Positions 1 to 8,935 of a DNA stretch of 64,000 bases are shown in pieces. The notes under the pieces are model-generated. The model saw nothing but the letters and a program-made list of their open reading frames with translations. It was not told the origin of the DNA and did not search any database. How positions within the stretch are numbered: position 1 is the stretch's first letter; every line of letters begins with the position of its first letter. A program made the translations under genes and the position numbers. Origin of the DNA: Acetivibrio clariflavus DSM 19732 (GTDB lineage Bacteria; Bacillota; Clostridia; Acetivibrionales; Acetivibrionaceae); NCBI RefSeq assembly GCF_000237085.1, contig NC_016627.1, forward strand, positions 930,001-994,000, written 5' to 3'.

Positions 1-135
1 TCATTTATAAATATTTTTATATTATCGTAATATACATCGATGTTTTTTTTAACTGATTCAGCATAGGAAGTGGAAAAAAGTAGGCACAGAGAAATTAAAA
101 AAAACACTTATCTTCTTAAAAATTTTCTTTGCCAT
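1..135 (-). pseudogene. Start of a secreted protein, frameshifted in its signal peptide
   Basis: The gene runs off the left edge, so only its 5' end is visible. A ribosome site (AGGAGG) precedes ATG at 135-133 on the minus strand. The first codons read MAKKIFKKISVFF and then shift out of frame at a run of eight A/T bases (about 97-104). With seven bases the frame continues as a normal signal peptide (LISLCLLFSTSYA) and then a mature start with SVKKNIDVYYDN. That opening resembles secreted clostridial proteins with a copper amine oxidase N-terminal-like domain; the family call is inference. The homopolymer suggests phase variation, decay or a sequencing error. It is divergent from the CO-dehydrogenase-like gene. 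Confidence 0.45.
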
Positions 136-283
136 TGCAGAATTCCTCCTGAAAATATAAATTGACTCAGTTGTAAATATATTTTTTTAATTTAAATGTG
201 TTACAACTCATTTGGTAATTTTTTAAATTTTTGTATTAAATAATAAAACTAATAAAACTAATAGGAATAATAATAAATTACTA

Positions 284-313
284 TTGACTTAAAAAATAAG
301 TATAAGGTATAAT
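284..313 (+). promoter_or_regulatory. Sigma-A type promoter for the cooS operon
   Basis: A TTGACT box (284-289) and a perfect TATAAT box (308-313) are 18 bases apart, 54 bases before the GTG start of the CooS-like gene. The region between the two divergent genes is very AT-rich. I see no clear operator palindrome. Confidence 0.65.
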
Positions 314-366
314 CAAAAACACGACTTAATATATAGGATTGATGTGGTTTAAAATGGGGGATTAAT

Positions 367-2376
367 GTGAATTGGGACAGAAACATAAGATTTCATCATA
401 GACATTTTGAAAGTGGAGAGGGGCATTACCACCATACTAATTGTGACTTTGATGATTATAACAATGCTGTTAATGAGTATAAGAAGAGCTTTCCGTCAAA
501 GGTCAATGTGGTGGAGAATACTCCTGACCCTGCAGTAAGTGAGATGCTTGTACATATGGAGAAGCAAGGCTGTGAAACGTGCTTTGACCGCTTTGACAGT
601 CAGAAGCCTCACTGTAATTTTGGCCTTGCGGGAGTTTGCTGCAAAAATTGCAATATGGGGCCATGCAGGGTGACCAAAAAGAGCCCCAGAGGAGTATGTG
701 GAGCCGATGCTGACCTTATTGTGGCAAGGAATCTTTTAAGATGGGTGGCAGCTGGAGTAGCAGCTCATGGAGCAAGAGGCCGCGAAATAATGCTGGCCCT
801 GAAGGCAGCGGGGGAGGGCATACTTAACATCCCCATTTCCGGAGAAGAGAAACTTAGAAAATCTGCTGCTCAGTTGGGAATATCCACTAAAGGCAAATCC
901 AAGGAAGAGTTGGCAGTGGAAGTTGCAGATATTCTTCTTGAAGACTTGTCAAGAACGGTTCCGGGAAAGCATAAAACCTTAAGTGCTTTTGCAACTAAGG
1001 AAAGGATTGAAAAGTGGCGGGAGCTGGATCTTCTTCCTATAGGAGCATATCATGAAGTGTTTGAAGCTCTCCATCGAACCAGTACAGGGACCGATGGAGA
1101 TTGGGAAAACATAATGAAACAGTTTTTAAGGTGTGGCCTGGCTTTTGCCTGGAGCAGTGTTTTGGGTTCTTCGATAGCTATGGACAGTTTATTCGGGTTG
1201 CCTGTTAGAAGTACAGTTAAAGCAAATTTGGGTGCTCTTAGGGAAGGCTATGTTAACATTGCCGTTCACGGGCATTCTCCTCTTTTGGTCAGTGAAATTG
1301 TAAAACAGGGAAGAAGTCAGGAATTTATACAACTGGCAAAAGAAAAAGGTGCCCTTGGTATACAGTTTTATGGAATATGCTGCTCGGGACTGTCGGCAAT
1401 GTATCGTTATGGAGGCGTTATTCCGCTATCTAACGCTATCGGTGCTGAGCTTGTTCTCGGTACTGGGGCTATTGATTTATGGGTGGCGGATGTTCAGGAT
1501 GTTTTTCCGTCAATAATGGACGTTGCAAAATGTTTTAAAACAACGGTTATTACCACCAGTGACTCTGGAAGACTTCCCGGGGCTGAGCATTATGGCTATG
1601 ATCACCATCATTCAAATCTGGACGAAACCGAGAAATTGGCAAAGACTATTGCTAAAAGAGCCATTGAAAGTTTTGAGGGAAGAAGAAATGTTCCGGTGTT
1701 TATTCCTGATTATGAGGTGGATGCAGAGATTGGTTTTTCAGTAGAGTATGCTACCAGCCGTTTTGGAAGTATGGAGGTAATTGCAAAGGCTTTAAAAGAA
1801 GGTAAAATCCGTGGTGTGGTCAATTTGGTGGGCTGCAATAATCCGAGGGTGATGTATGAAAAAGCAATAGTGGATGTGGCACAAAAGCTGATTGAAAACA
1901 ACATTCTGGTGCTTACTAACGGATGTGCGTCCTTTCCTCTCTTAAAGCTGGGCTATTGTAATGTTAAAGCATTGGAAAAAGCGGGGAAGGAACTTAAAGA
2001 ATTTTTAGAGCCGGATTTGCCGCCGGTCTGGCATATGGGTGAGTGCCTTGATAATGCGAGGGCATCTGCTTTTTTCAGAGCATTGGCCGATAGCCTTGGA
2101 AAAGATATAAAAGATATGCCTTTTGCCTTTGCCAGTCCTGAATGGTCCAATGAAAAGGGAGTAGGCGCCGCTCTCGGATTTAGACTTCTGGGAATAAACT
2201 CCTATCATTCGGTTTATCCACCGGTACAAGGTTCAAAGAATGTAATGAAATATCTATTTGAAGATACGCAGAATACGATAGAAGCCGTCATGGTAGTGGA
2301 GGTAGACCCGATGAAGCTTGCCGATAGGATAATTTCAGATATAAATGAAAAGAGAAAGGCTTTGATGTGGAAATAG
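367..2376 (+). CDS. cooS: Divergent anaerobic carbon monoxide dehydrogenase (CooS family)
   Basis: Predicted 669-residue cytoplasmic Ni/Fe-S protein of the CooS/Hcp superfamily. GTG start after GGGGG at 355-359. The D- and B-cluster cysteines are present with the usual spacing: C83, C91, C92, C95, C100, C111. Of the residues that hold the catalytic C-cluster in typical CooS, I see the HGHSP histidine (about 301-303), GICCSG (338-339), VGCNNP (490), TNGCAS (520) and MGECLDN (560). The usual DxQC cysteine is replaced: the sequence reads DVQDVFPS, with Asp378. The proton-channel motif AAHSDHAR reads AAHGARGR. So it may not oxidise CO and could have a hybrid-cluster-like activity (inference). No cooC, cooF or acetyl-CoA synthase genes are nearby; it is followed after 9 bases by an ABC importer. 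Confidence 0.9.
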   Translation: MNWDRNIRFHHRHFESGEGHYHHTNCDFDDYNNAVNEYKKSFPSKVNVVENTPDPAVSEMLVHMEKQGCETCFDRFDSQKPHCNFGLAGVCCKNCNMGPCRVTKKSPRGVCGADADLIVARNLLRWVAAGVAAHGARGREIMLALKAAGEGILNIPISGEEKLRKSAAQLGISTKGKSKEELAVEVADILLEDLSRTVPGKHKTLSAFATKERIEKWRELDLLPIGAYHEVFEALHRTSTGTDGDWENIMKQFLRCGLAFAWSSVLGSSIAMDSLFGLPVRSTVKANLGALREGYVNIAVHGHSPLLVSEIVKQGRSQEFIQLAKEKGALGIQFYGICCSGLSAMYRYGGVIPLSNAIGAELVLGTGAIDLWVADVQDVFPSIMDVAKCFKTTVITTSDSGRLPGAEHYGYDHHHSNLDETEKLAKTIAKRAIESFEGRRNVPVFIPDYEVDAEIGFSVEYATSRFGSMEVIAKALKEGKIRGVVNLVGCNNPRVMYEKAIVDVAQKLIENNILVLTNGCASFPLLKLGYCNVKALEKAGKELKEFLEPDLPPVWHMGECLDNARASAFFRALADSLGKDIKDMPFAFASPEWSNEKGVGAALGFRLLGINSYHSVYPPVQGSKNVMKYLFEDTQNTIEAVMVVEVDPMKLADRIISDINEKRKALMWK

Positions 2377-2385
2377 AGGGAGGTT

Positions 2386-3378
2386 ATGGATGTGATAAGA
2401 AAGACAAAAATAGCTGTGATTTTTACTCTGATTTTGTTAATGATATTGAATCTTACAGGCTGCAACAGTAAAGACGGGGCAGTTGGAGCATTGAATAGCA
2501 AGTCCCAGGCAGGGGTTAAAACCATAAAGATTGCTTATTTGCCTATTACCCATGCTCTTCCCCTTTATGTAGAAAATGAATTGTCCAAGGAAAACTTTAA
2601 GAATTTTAAACTGGAGCTTGTAAAGTTCGGGTCATGGACAGAACTGGTGGATGCTTTGAACTCCGGCAATGTAGACGGTGCATCCATACTGATAGAACTT
2701 GCAATGAAAGCAAAAGAGCAGGGTATTGATTTAAAAGCAGTTGCTTTAGGACATAGAGACGGGAATGTGGTGGTGGTATCTAAAAATATCAATAAAGTTG
2801 AAGACTTGAAGGGAAAGAACTTTGCCATACCCAGCAAGCTTTCCACTCATAATGTTTTGCTGCATATTATGCTTCAAAAAAGCGGTCTAAAATATAGCGA
2901 TGTAAATGTTGTTGAATTACCACCTCCGGAGATGGCGGCTGCTTTGGCTGAGGGAAGAATATCCGGTTATTGTGTGGCGGAACCTTTTGGAGCAAAATCA
3001 GTGGCATTAGATAAAGGTAAGACTTTATTTGAATCCCAGGATTTATGGGAGGGATCGGTATGCTGCGGATTGGTTCTCAGAAATGACTTCATTAAGGATA
3101 ACGGGGTTATTGCTGAAGAGTTTATCAAGGAATACATAAAAGCAGGAGAAAAAGCTGAATCAAAAGATGAGGTAATTCGTGATATTGCTGAAAAATACTT
3201 GAAAGCGGAAGAACAGGTGCTGGATTTGTCCCTTAAATGGATTTCCTATGAAAACCTGAAGCTGGAGGAAAAAGACTATAATGAGCTTTCAAAATACATG
3301 GTGGAAATGGGGCTTTCTGAAAATCCTCCGCTGTACAGTGAGTTTGTAGATAATACATTTATAGGAAAAGTGAAGTGA
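2386..3378 (+). CDS. NitT/TauT-type ABC transporter substrate-binding lipoprotein
   Basis: 330 residues with a lipoprotein signal (lipobox LTGC, Cys26), so it is exported and anchored to the outer face of the membrane. The body follows the SsuA/NMT1-like fold: KTIKIAYLPITHALPLYV opening, GNVDGASIL, LKGKNFAIPS, and AEPFGAKS. These proteins capture small anionic or nitrogen/sulfur compounds such as nitrate, sulfonates or thiamine precursors. The true substrate cannot be read here. It sits 9 bases after the CooS-like gene and overlaps the permease start, so the four genes very likely form one operon. The ligand may relate to the CooS-like enzyme's reaction (inference). Confidence 0.85.
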   Translation: MDVIRKTKIAVIFTLILLMILNLTGCNSKDGAVGALNSKSQAGVKTIKIAYLPITHALPLYVENELSKENFKNFKLELVKFGSWTELVDALNSGNVDGASILIELAMKAKEQGIDLKAVALGHRDGNVVVVSKNINKVEDLKGKNFAIPSKLSTHNVLLHIMLQKSGLKYSDVNVVELPPPEMAAALAEGRISGYCVAEPFGAKSVALDKGKTLFESQDLWEGSVCCGLVLRNDFIKDNGVIAEEFIKEYIKAGEKAESKDEVIRDIAEKYLKAEEQVLDLSLKWISYENLKLEEKDYNELSKYMVEMGLSENPPLYSEFVDNTFIGKVK

Positions 3379-4157
3379 TGAAAATGGAAGCGTTAAAAAA
3401 GATATTGAAGATTGTTGTAAGCATAGCTGCACTTTTAGGTATTTGGCAATTGGCGGTGCTTTCCGGAAGATACGAATCGTCACTTCTTCCTTCACCGGCC
3501 AAAGTTATTGAGGGAATGACAGAATTGATAGAGGACGGAACTTTATTAACTCATTTTAAAGTAAGCCTTACCCGATTCTTTATTGGGTATTTGGCAGCAA
3601 TAATAGCCGGAATAACTCTTGGACTTTTGCTGGGCTGGAACAAAAGTGTATGGTCTTTTATTGAGCCGATTGTGCAGGTGTTAAGGCCGGTTTCGCCTAT
3701 TGCATGGTTCCCTTTTATTGTTCTGTGGTTTGGAATCGGGGATACTCCGGCCATTGTTATTATCTTTATAGCAGGCTTTTTTCCAATCCTTCTTTCTACT
3801 GTTTCGGGGGTTGGAAATGTGGATGCGATTTATTTGAAAGTGGCTAATAACTTTGGAATCCGGCAGCCGCAGTTGCTTTTTAAAATTATTCTTCCGGCAG
3901 CCTTCCCATTGATTGCAAACGGCCTGCATTTAGCATTAGGGTCGGCCTGGGTGTTCCTGGTGGCCGGGGAAATGGTGGGTGCCCAGTCGGGACTGGGATA
4001 CTTAATCATAGATGCAAGAAATTCTTTGAGATCGGATCTGGTTTTGGCAGGAATAATATTTATTGGAGCTTTGGGGCTTTTGCTGGATAGTTTGATCAAG
4101 CTTCTTGAAACCGGTATTGAAAAGCAGTGGGGAATATCCCGAAGGGGGATGAACTGA
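3378..4157 (+). CDS. NitT/TauT-type ABC transporter permease
   Basis: About 259 residues with six predicted membrane segments, typical of the SsuC/TauC family. The cytoplasmic EAA loop that contacts the ATPase is visible around the FGIRQPQLLFKIILPAAFP stretch. The ATG at 3378 overlaps the stop codon of the binding protein (TGATG), which implies translational coupling; a GTG three bases upstream is possible. It is followed by the ATPase gene after one base. Confidence 0.85.
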   Translation: MKMEALKKILKIVVSIAALLGIWQLAVLSGRYESSLLPSPAKVIEGMTELIEDGTLLTHFKVSLTRFFIGYLAAIIAGITLGLLLGWNKSVWSFIEPIVQVLRPVSPIAWFPFIVLWFGIGDTPAIVIIFIAGFFPILLSTVSGVGNVDAIYLKVANNFGIRQPQLLFKIILPAAFPLIANGLHLALGSAWVFLVAGEMVGAQSGLGYLIIDARNSLRSDLVLAGIIFIGALGLLLDSLIKLLETGIEKQWGISRRGMN

Positions 4158-4158
4158 T

Positions 4159-4929
4159 ATGTATATTTCAATTGAGGGCGCGTCCCGAGAATACTTTTTT
4201 AAAGGCAGAAAAACTGTATCTCTTGAAAAGGTGAATTTGGAAATAGAAAAAGGTGAATTTATTTGCCTTTTAGGGCCAAGCGGCTGCGGGAAGACAACAT
4301 TATTGAATTTGATTGCCGGTTTTGACAGGCCAACTTCAGGTGTTGTCAAAATTAATGGAGAAGTTGTTACAAAACCTTCTGCAAATAGAATTACTATATT
4401 TCAGAACTATGGACTGCTTCCCTGGAGAAGTGTCCTTCGAAATGTTGAACTTGGCCTGGAAAGCAAGAAAATAGATAAAAAGGAAAGAAGACGAATTGCC
4501 GAAGAATATATTGAACTGGTAGGTCTTTCGGCATATAAAAAGCATCATCCTTCCCAGCTTTCGGGAGGAATGCAGCAGAGGGTGGCTTTTGCAAGGGCAT
4601 TGGCTGTTGATCCTGAGATACTGCTTATGGATGAACCCTTTGGGGCACTGGATGCAATGACCCGTATGAATATGCAGGATGAGATTGAGAGGCTGTGGCA
4701 AGAAAAGAAAAAAACAATAATTTTTGTGACTCATGATATAGAAGAAGCTGTCTTTTTGGCCGATAGAATTGTGATAATGACTCCAAGTCCCGGGAAAGTA
4801 AAAAGTGTCATTGAGGTGCCTTTGGCAAGGAAAAGGGACAGAACCGGAAGCGATTTCTTGAAAATCAGGGACAAGGTTTTTGCTGAATTCGAACTAAAGG
4901 CCAGAGACCAAACCGAATACTACCTCTAG
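4159..4929 (+). CDS. NitT/TauT-type ABC transporter ATPase
   Basis: 256-residue nucleotide-binding subunit powering the importer. Walker A GPSGCGKTTLL, Q-loop in FQNYGLLPWR, signature LSGGMQQRVAFARAL, Walker B ILLMDEPFGALD and switch histidine in VTHDIEEAV are all intact, as in SsuB/TauB. It is the last gene of the operon; a terminator hairpin lies 28 bases after its stop. Confidence 0.9.
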   Translation: MYISIEGASREYFFKGRKTVSLEKVNLEIEKGEFICLLGPSGCGKTTLLNLIAGFDRPTSGVVKINGEVVTKPSANRITIFQNYGLLPWRSVLRNVELGLESKKIDKKERRRIAEEYIELVGLSAYKKHHPSQLSGGMQQRVAFARALAVDPEILLMDEPFGALDAMTRMNMQDEIERLWQEKKKTIIFVTHDIEEAVFLADRIVIMTPSPGKVKSVIEVPLARKRDRTGSDFLKIRDKVFAEFELKARDQTEYYL

Positions 4930-4996
4930 AACAGGGGACGGTTCTCTGCTTGACATTACCCTACCTTTATTGTATATTTGTGGTAGGGTGTTTTTT
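4929..4996 (+). repeat. Dispersed repeat GAACAGGGGACGGTTC with built-in hairpin
   Basis: The unit begins GAACAGGGGACGGTTCTC, continues with CTGCTTGACATTACCC and ends in a terminator-like hairpin. A second copy of the whole unit is found split by IS1182 at 8893-8910 and 10628-10688. The core AACAGGGGACGGTT also appears at 19461 and 22664 and inverted at 21176-21190; a weaker inverted piece is at 25085-25098. It recurs at gene 3' ends and beside insertion sequences. Confidence 0.75.
4958..4996 (+). terminator. Rho-independent terminator of the cooS-ABC operon
   Basis: Arms ACCCTACC (4958-4965) and GGTAGGGT (4982-4989) form a perfect 8-base stem followed directly by a T-rich tract (4991-4996). 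It is part of the dispersed repeat. Confidence 0.8.
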
Positions 4997-5060
4997 CTAA
5001 CATTGTTATGATATATTCATCAAAACCCGGTTTTTTTAATATTTTAGGTGGTAGATAATA

Positions 5061-5837
5061 ATGAAAAAAAATGTATGTTTTTCATTCATACTATGCATAA
5101 TGTTATTAATTACATCGTGCAGCGGATATAAAAGGCTTAATGAAATCAAAGCAATTGATTACTTCAGTGGAATTGAATGTACCATTCCGTTAAGAATCCC
5201 TTACGGTGCATTAACAAGTGAATTTTTACATACAGACGATGATATTTATGAATTAAAGGCAAAACTTGATGAAATTTCAAGTAAAGAGGGTAATTTTTCA
5301 GTACAAGATTTACCCTATGATGCTTTATTAATAGTTTATACTAAAGATTCAAAAAATGCCCTGTATTTAATTCAAGAATATCAATTGGGACAGCATTATC
5401 GACCTAAATACAGCCATCAATACAGATTTTCGGACTTTTCTGCCTGCCTTTATATGTCATCACAAATGAGAAAAGATGGTCTTATAAGTCAACGCATAGA
5501 AGGGATACCAATACCCCATCATTTACTGAGAGATATGTATGCCGGCAGCTACAATGATTACAATTACATTGAGGATGAATATGTAGTTAACGGAAATATT
5601 GAAGAATTTTATAAATTTTATCAGATGTTCCAGGAGTATTACGGTGAATATACACTTAATATTGTAAAAGAAGATAATGCACTTATATTAAAAAATTTAC
5701 CTGTAAATATTAAATACATAAGTCCGGAAGGCAATCTTGATAGCAAAATCCAACCGATTATATTAAAGGAATTTAGAATTAATTTTTCTAAAAATGACAA
5801 TTCAGAACCTGTTGTGACTTTCTCTTATGTTATTTAG
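5061..5837 (+). CDS. Hypothetical lipoprotein
   Basis: 258 residues. The N-terminus has a lipoprotein signal with lipobox LLITSC (Cys20), so it is predicted to be exported and lipid-anchored. I do not recognise the mature domain; it is acidic and Tyr-rich with no cysteine after the lipobox. A truncated paralogue lies at 11124-11447, also downstream of a copy of the dispersed repeat, so repeat and gene were probably duplicated together. RBS GGTGG about 8 bases before ATG. Confidence 0.7.
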   Translation: MKKNVCFSFILCIMLLITSCSGYKRLNEIKAIDYFSGIECTIPLRIPYGALTSEFLHTDDDIYELKAKLDEISSKEGNFSVQDLPYDALLIVYTKDSKNALYLIQEYQLGQHYRPKYSHQYRFSDFSACLYMSSQMRKDGLISQRIEGIPIPHHLLRDMYAGSYNDYNYIEDEYVVNGNIEEFYKFYQMFQEYYGEYTLNIVKEDNALILKNLPVNIKYISPEGNLDSKIQPIILKEFRINFSKNDNSEPVVTFSYVI

Positions 5838-6350
5838 TAGAACTATATTGACTATGTTTTCCTGTTTTGTGGTATTTGAGGATAGCGACGCAGAAAATAC
5901 TTTCGGTAAATTATTGTTTTGGAACAAACAATTATAGAATTATTTCATGTCATTGAAATTCAAATATACTGTTACAGTGACATGTATTTAGGAAGAACTT
6001 GAAGAAACGTTGATGTTACAACGACTGAAGGTTTCAGATTTTTTGGAATTTTGATTTTGCCAGCAAACCCGATGGAGGCGGCTATAAGAATAAATATGGA
6101 TATTATCAGCATAGTGAGAAGGTGGAGTAGTGGAAATTATTACTTGTTTTATGAACGCTTTATAGGAGAAAGAGGATTGATACTACCTGGTAGGATGAAA
6201 AATTTGAGAAAAAAGCTGATTAGTTGATTCTATTAAAGATTGGACGAGCTCTCTGTTGATTTATGTTTAAACCTGTATTTGTGGGATTGGCAGGTCTATG
6301 ATTGAATATGTTTATAATAGCAAAAAGATGTAAAGGAAGAGAAGTAAAAC
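5838..6350. other. Gene-poor stretch with a short coding remnant
   Basis: No intact gene seen. At 6072-6131 a short open stretch reads DGGGYKNKYGYYQHSEKVE and stops, which looks like the end of a decayed protein of unknown family. The rest is AT-rich with many stops in all frames. Confidence 0.4.
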
Positions 6351-6948
6351 ATGTTTTGTGAAAATTGTGGTTCGAAATTGCCGGATGGATCTGAATCCTG
6401 TGCGCTATGTGAAGCAGAAAAAGATTCATTAATTTCTAAGAATTATATAAATAATACGTATTTATCTTATGTAAAAAGAAAGAAAAAAATAGTAATAGTG
6501 ATTACATTAATTATTTTAATTGGAATTTCTGTCTTTTTTACGAGTTATACAAAGAAAAAAAGCGGTTTATATAATAATATTGCTTGGGGAACTTCTAGGG
6601 AAAAAGTTAGAAAAATGCTTGGAGATGATTTAATTAAAGGAGAAGTTTTTTCAAGCGATTTAACAATTATAGATGATTATGACGGAATGAAAGGTGTTAA
6701 AGCATATGTTAGCTATTTGTTTGAAGATGACAAACTTTGCGTAATCAGCTTAACATTATACAATAAAACAGTTCTTATACAGATTCAATGATTATAAAAA
6801 ATACACTAATAAATTCAATAAATTATACGGAGAGAAAAGTGAAGATGGTAAATATTTTATATGGAAGGCTATAAAGAGTAACATAGAGCTTGAGCATTTA
6901 ATAGATAGGGTTATTTCGATTCATTATTATGATAATGATTATAGATAA
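6351..6948 (+). pseudogene. Zinc-ribbon membrane protein, frameshifted near its end
   Basis: The protein starts MFCENCGSKLPDG, a zinc-ribbon motif (CxxC...CxxC) common in clostridial membrane proteins, followed by a basic stretch and one membrane segment (about residues 46-64). The outer part is unknown. The frame stops at 6791, but another frame carries on plausibly from about 6775 (FLYRFNDYKKYTNK to HYYDNDYR) and stops at 6948, so one base has probably been gained or lost near 6770-6785. Function unknown. Confidence 0.55.
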
Positions 6949-7193
6949 TTCAATATTTGGAAAAGCAAAAAGATATTACATAAGTGTTTCAGTTTACCTG
7001 TGATATAATTATTTTTATGGAAATTATGTATAATGGATTAAAAAATTAGATTTATTAGCCCTGAGTTAGTGTGCATGGTTTGTGGACTGATAAGATTTTG
7101 GTCAAGAGCTTGATGTCCCAATTTTGTAGAACATTGAGTATTGTGAAAAATTATTACAACAATCCAACAATATTAACCGGGGGAGATTATATA

Positions 7194-8889
7194 ATGAAAT
7201 CCTTTGCCGTAAAATTATTAACACTAATTTTTATCATGAATGCTCTATTTACAATAAATGTGTTTGCAGGAACACCTTATACCACTATGCCATTGAGCAA
7301 GGCGGCAGAGTTTGAAGCTTTTGTAGAAGAAGGAGAAATGTATGTTAAAATAACAGATACTGTTACTAATATTGCTCAATCTATAAGTATAACTAAGAGC
7401 CCTATAAGAGAAGGGAATACTTTTAGTGTCCAAATGTGTTTAGGAACTTATGAATACTTTTATGGAACTACTGAAAAGTTGATTCTATTATAAAACTTGG
7501 TAATCTGGAAAACGGAAATTATAAGTTTGTTATCAAATATGAGGAAGAAATGCTTCCGGAGTCTGATAAAGAAGTGATAACTCACGAATTCGAATTTTCA
7601 GTACCTGTAGAAGTAAAAGAGAAAGAAATAAAAGTAAGCATCGACAATGTATTTTTAAGCTTAGAAAACCCGCCGGTTATTATAAATGATAGGGTTTTGA
7701 TACCATTAAGTTCCGTTTTTGAAAAATTGGGCTGTAATGTGGAATGGGATGCTTCAGATAGAAAAAGGGCATATATATAAAAAGATGGCATTGATATTAT
7801 GCTCACTGTTGGAAGCAATGTGGCAATCAGAAATGCAGACTTTGTTATAATGGATGTAACTCCTGAAATAATAGAAGACAGGATATACATGCCTATTCGC
7901 TTTGTATGTGAAAGTATTGGAAAAAGAGTTGAATGGAACAGTTTTAACAGGGAAGTTCAAATATATGATAATAAAGTGCCTGGAACACTTATTAAGCAGT
8001 AAGAAATTATGAGAGGCAGAACTTAAATTCGTTTTCACTTAATGAAGATAAAATCTATTTCATTGGCAATGATACTAAATTGTATAAAATGAATACAGAC
8101 TTTTCGGAAGTAGAATTAATCAATGAAGTAGAATTAATCAATAATGATAACTACTCAAGTATATACGTATATAATGGATTTATTTATTCAAAATCAACTT
8201 TAAACGGTACTCATTATAGTAATGGAGTTCCATATAGTCATAAATTCAACATAGAGAACTTAGACGGAAGCGACAAGAGGGAACTAAAACAGGAGGAAAT
8301 ACAAAATAATGAGGTAATTGAGGATTGGGCTAACCATTTAAGAGAGAGGACGAATCTTGATGGTGCTATGGGCAGTGATTTTAAAATTGAATACCCTCTA
8401 ACTTATCCTATAAAGATAGATGAAAACTGGTACACTGATGGATATATCAAAAAAAATATTTCTACTAATGAGGTTGAAAACATATATGACGTTTACATTA
8501 ATTCGATTTTGGGAGTTTATGGAGAATGGATATACTTCTCTTCGAGTAGGGAATTAAATACAAGAAATAACTTATATAGAATTAAAACCGATGGTACAAA
8601 TCTTAACAAGATTAGTGAAGGGACAATAGATGATGTAATTGTAAAGGACGGATGGATATATTATATTGACCATATTTTTAACGAAGTCAGGTTATTTAAG
8701 GTTAAAGAAGATGGAACACAAAGAAAAAAGATTTATATTATAAACCCATCAAAGTTTCTTTCGGCGAAAAAGCACTTTGTAGCGGTTTGGGATGAATGGA
8801 TATATTACAGGGATTATAATAAAATATATAAGACCAAAATTGATGGCAGCGAAACAAAGATATTTTTAATTGAAGCAATTGAAAAATAG
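7194..8889 (+). pseudogene. Secreted copper-amine-oxidase-N / DUF5050-like protein, multiply broken
   Basis: Start ATG 7194 after a GGGGGAG site, with a signal peptide ending in INVFAG. The coding sense runs on through four breaks: a frameshift near 7480, an in-frame stop at 7778-7780, a frameshift near 7995, and then an open stretch to 8889. The middle (about 7620-7980) shows two strand-rich units with VLIPLSSVFEKLGCNVEW and IYMPIRFVCESIGKRVEWN, typical of copper amine oxidase N-terminal-like domains. The last part has repeated GEWIYFSSS...LYRIKTDGT units, typical of DUF5050 beta-propeller-like proteins. Together it looks like a cell-surface protein that has decayed. A precise ligand cannot be named. 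Confidence 0.6.
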
Positions 8890-8935
8890 CATTAGAACAG
8901 GGGACGGTTCGAAACCACTGAAAAAGTAGGATTTT

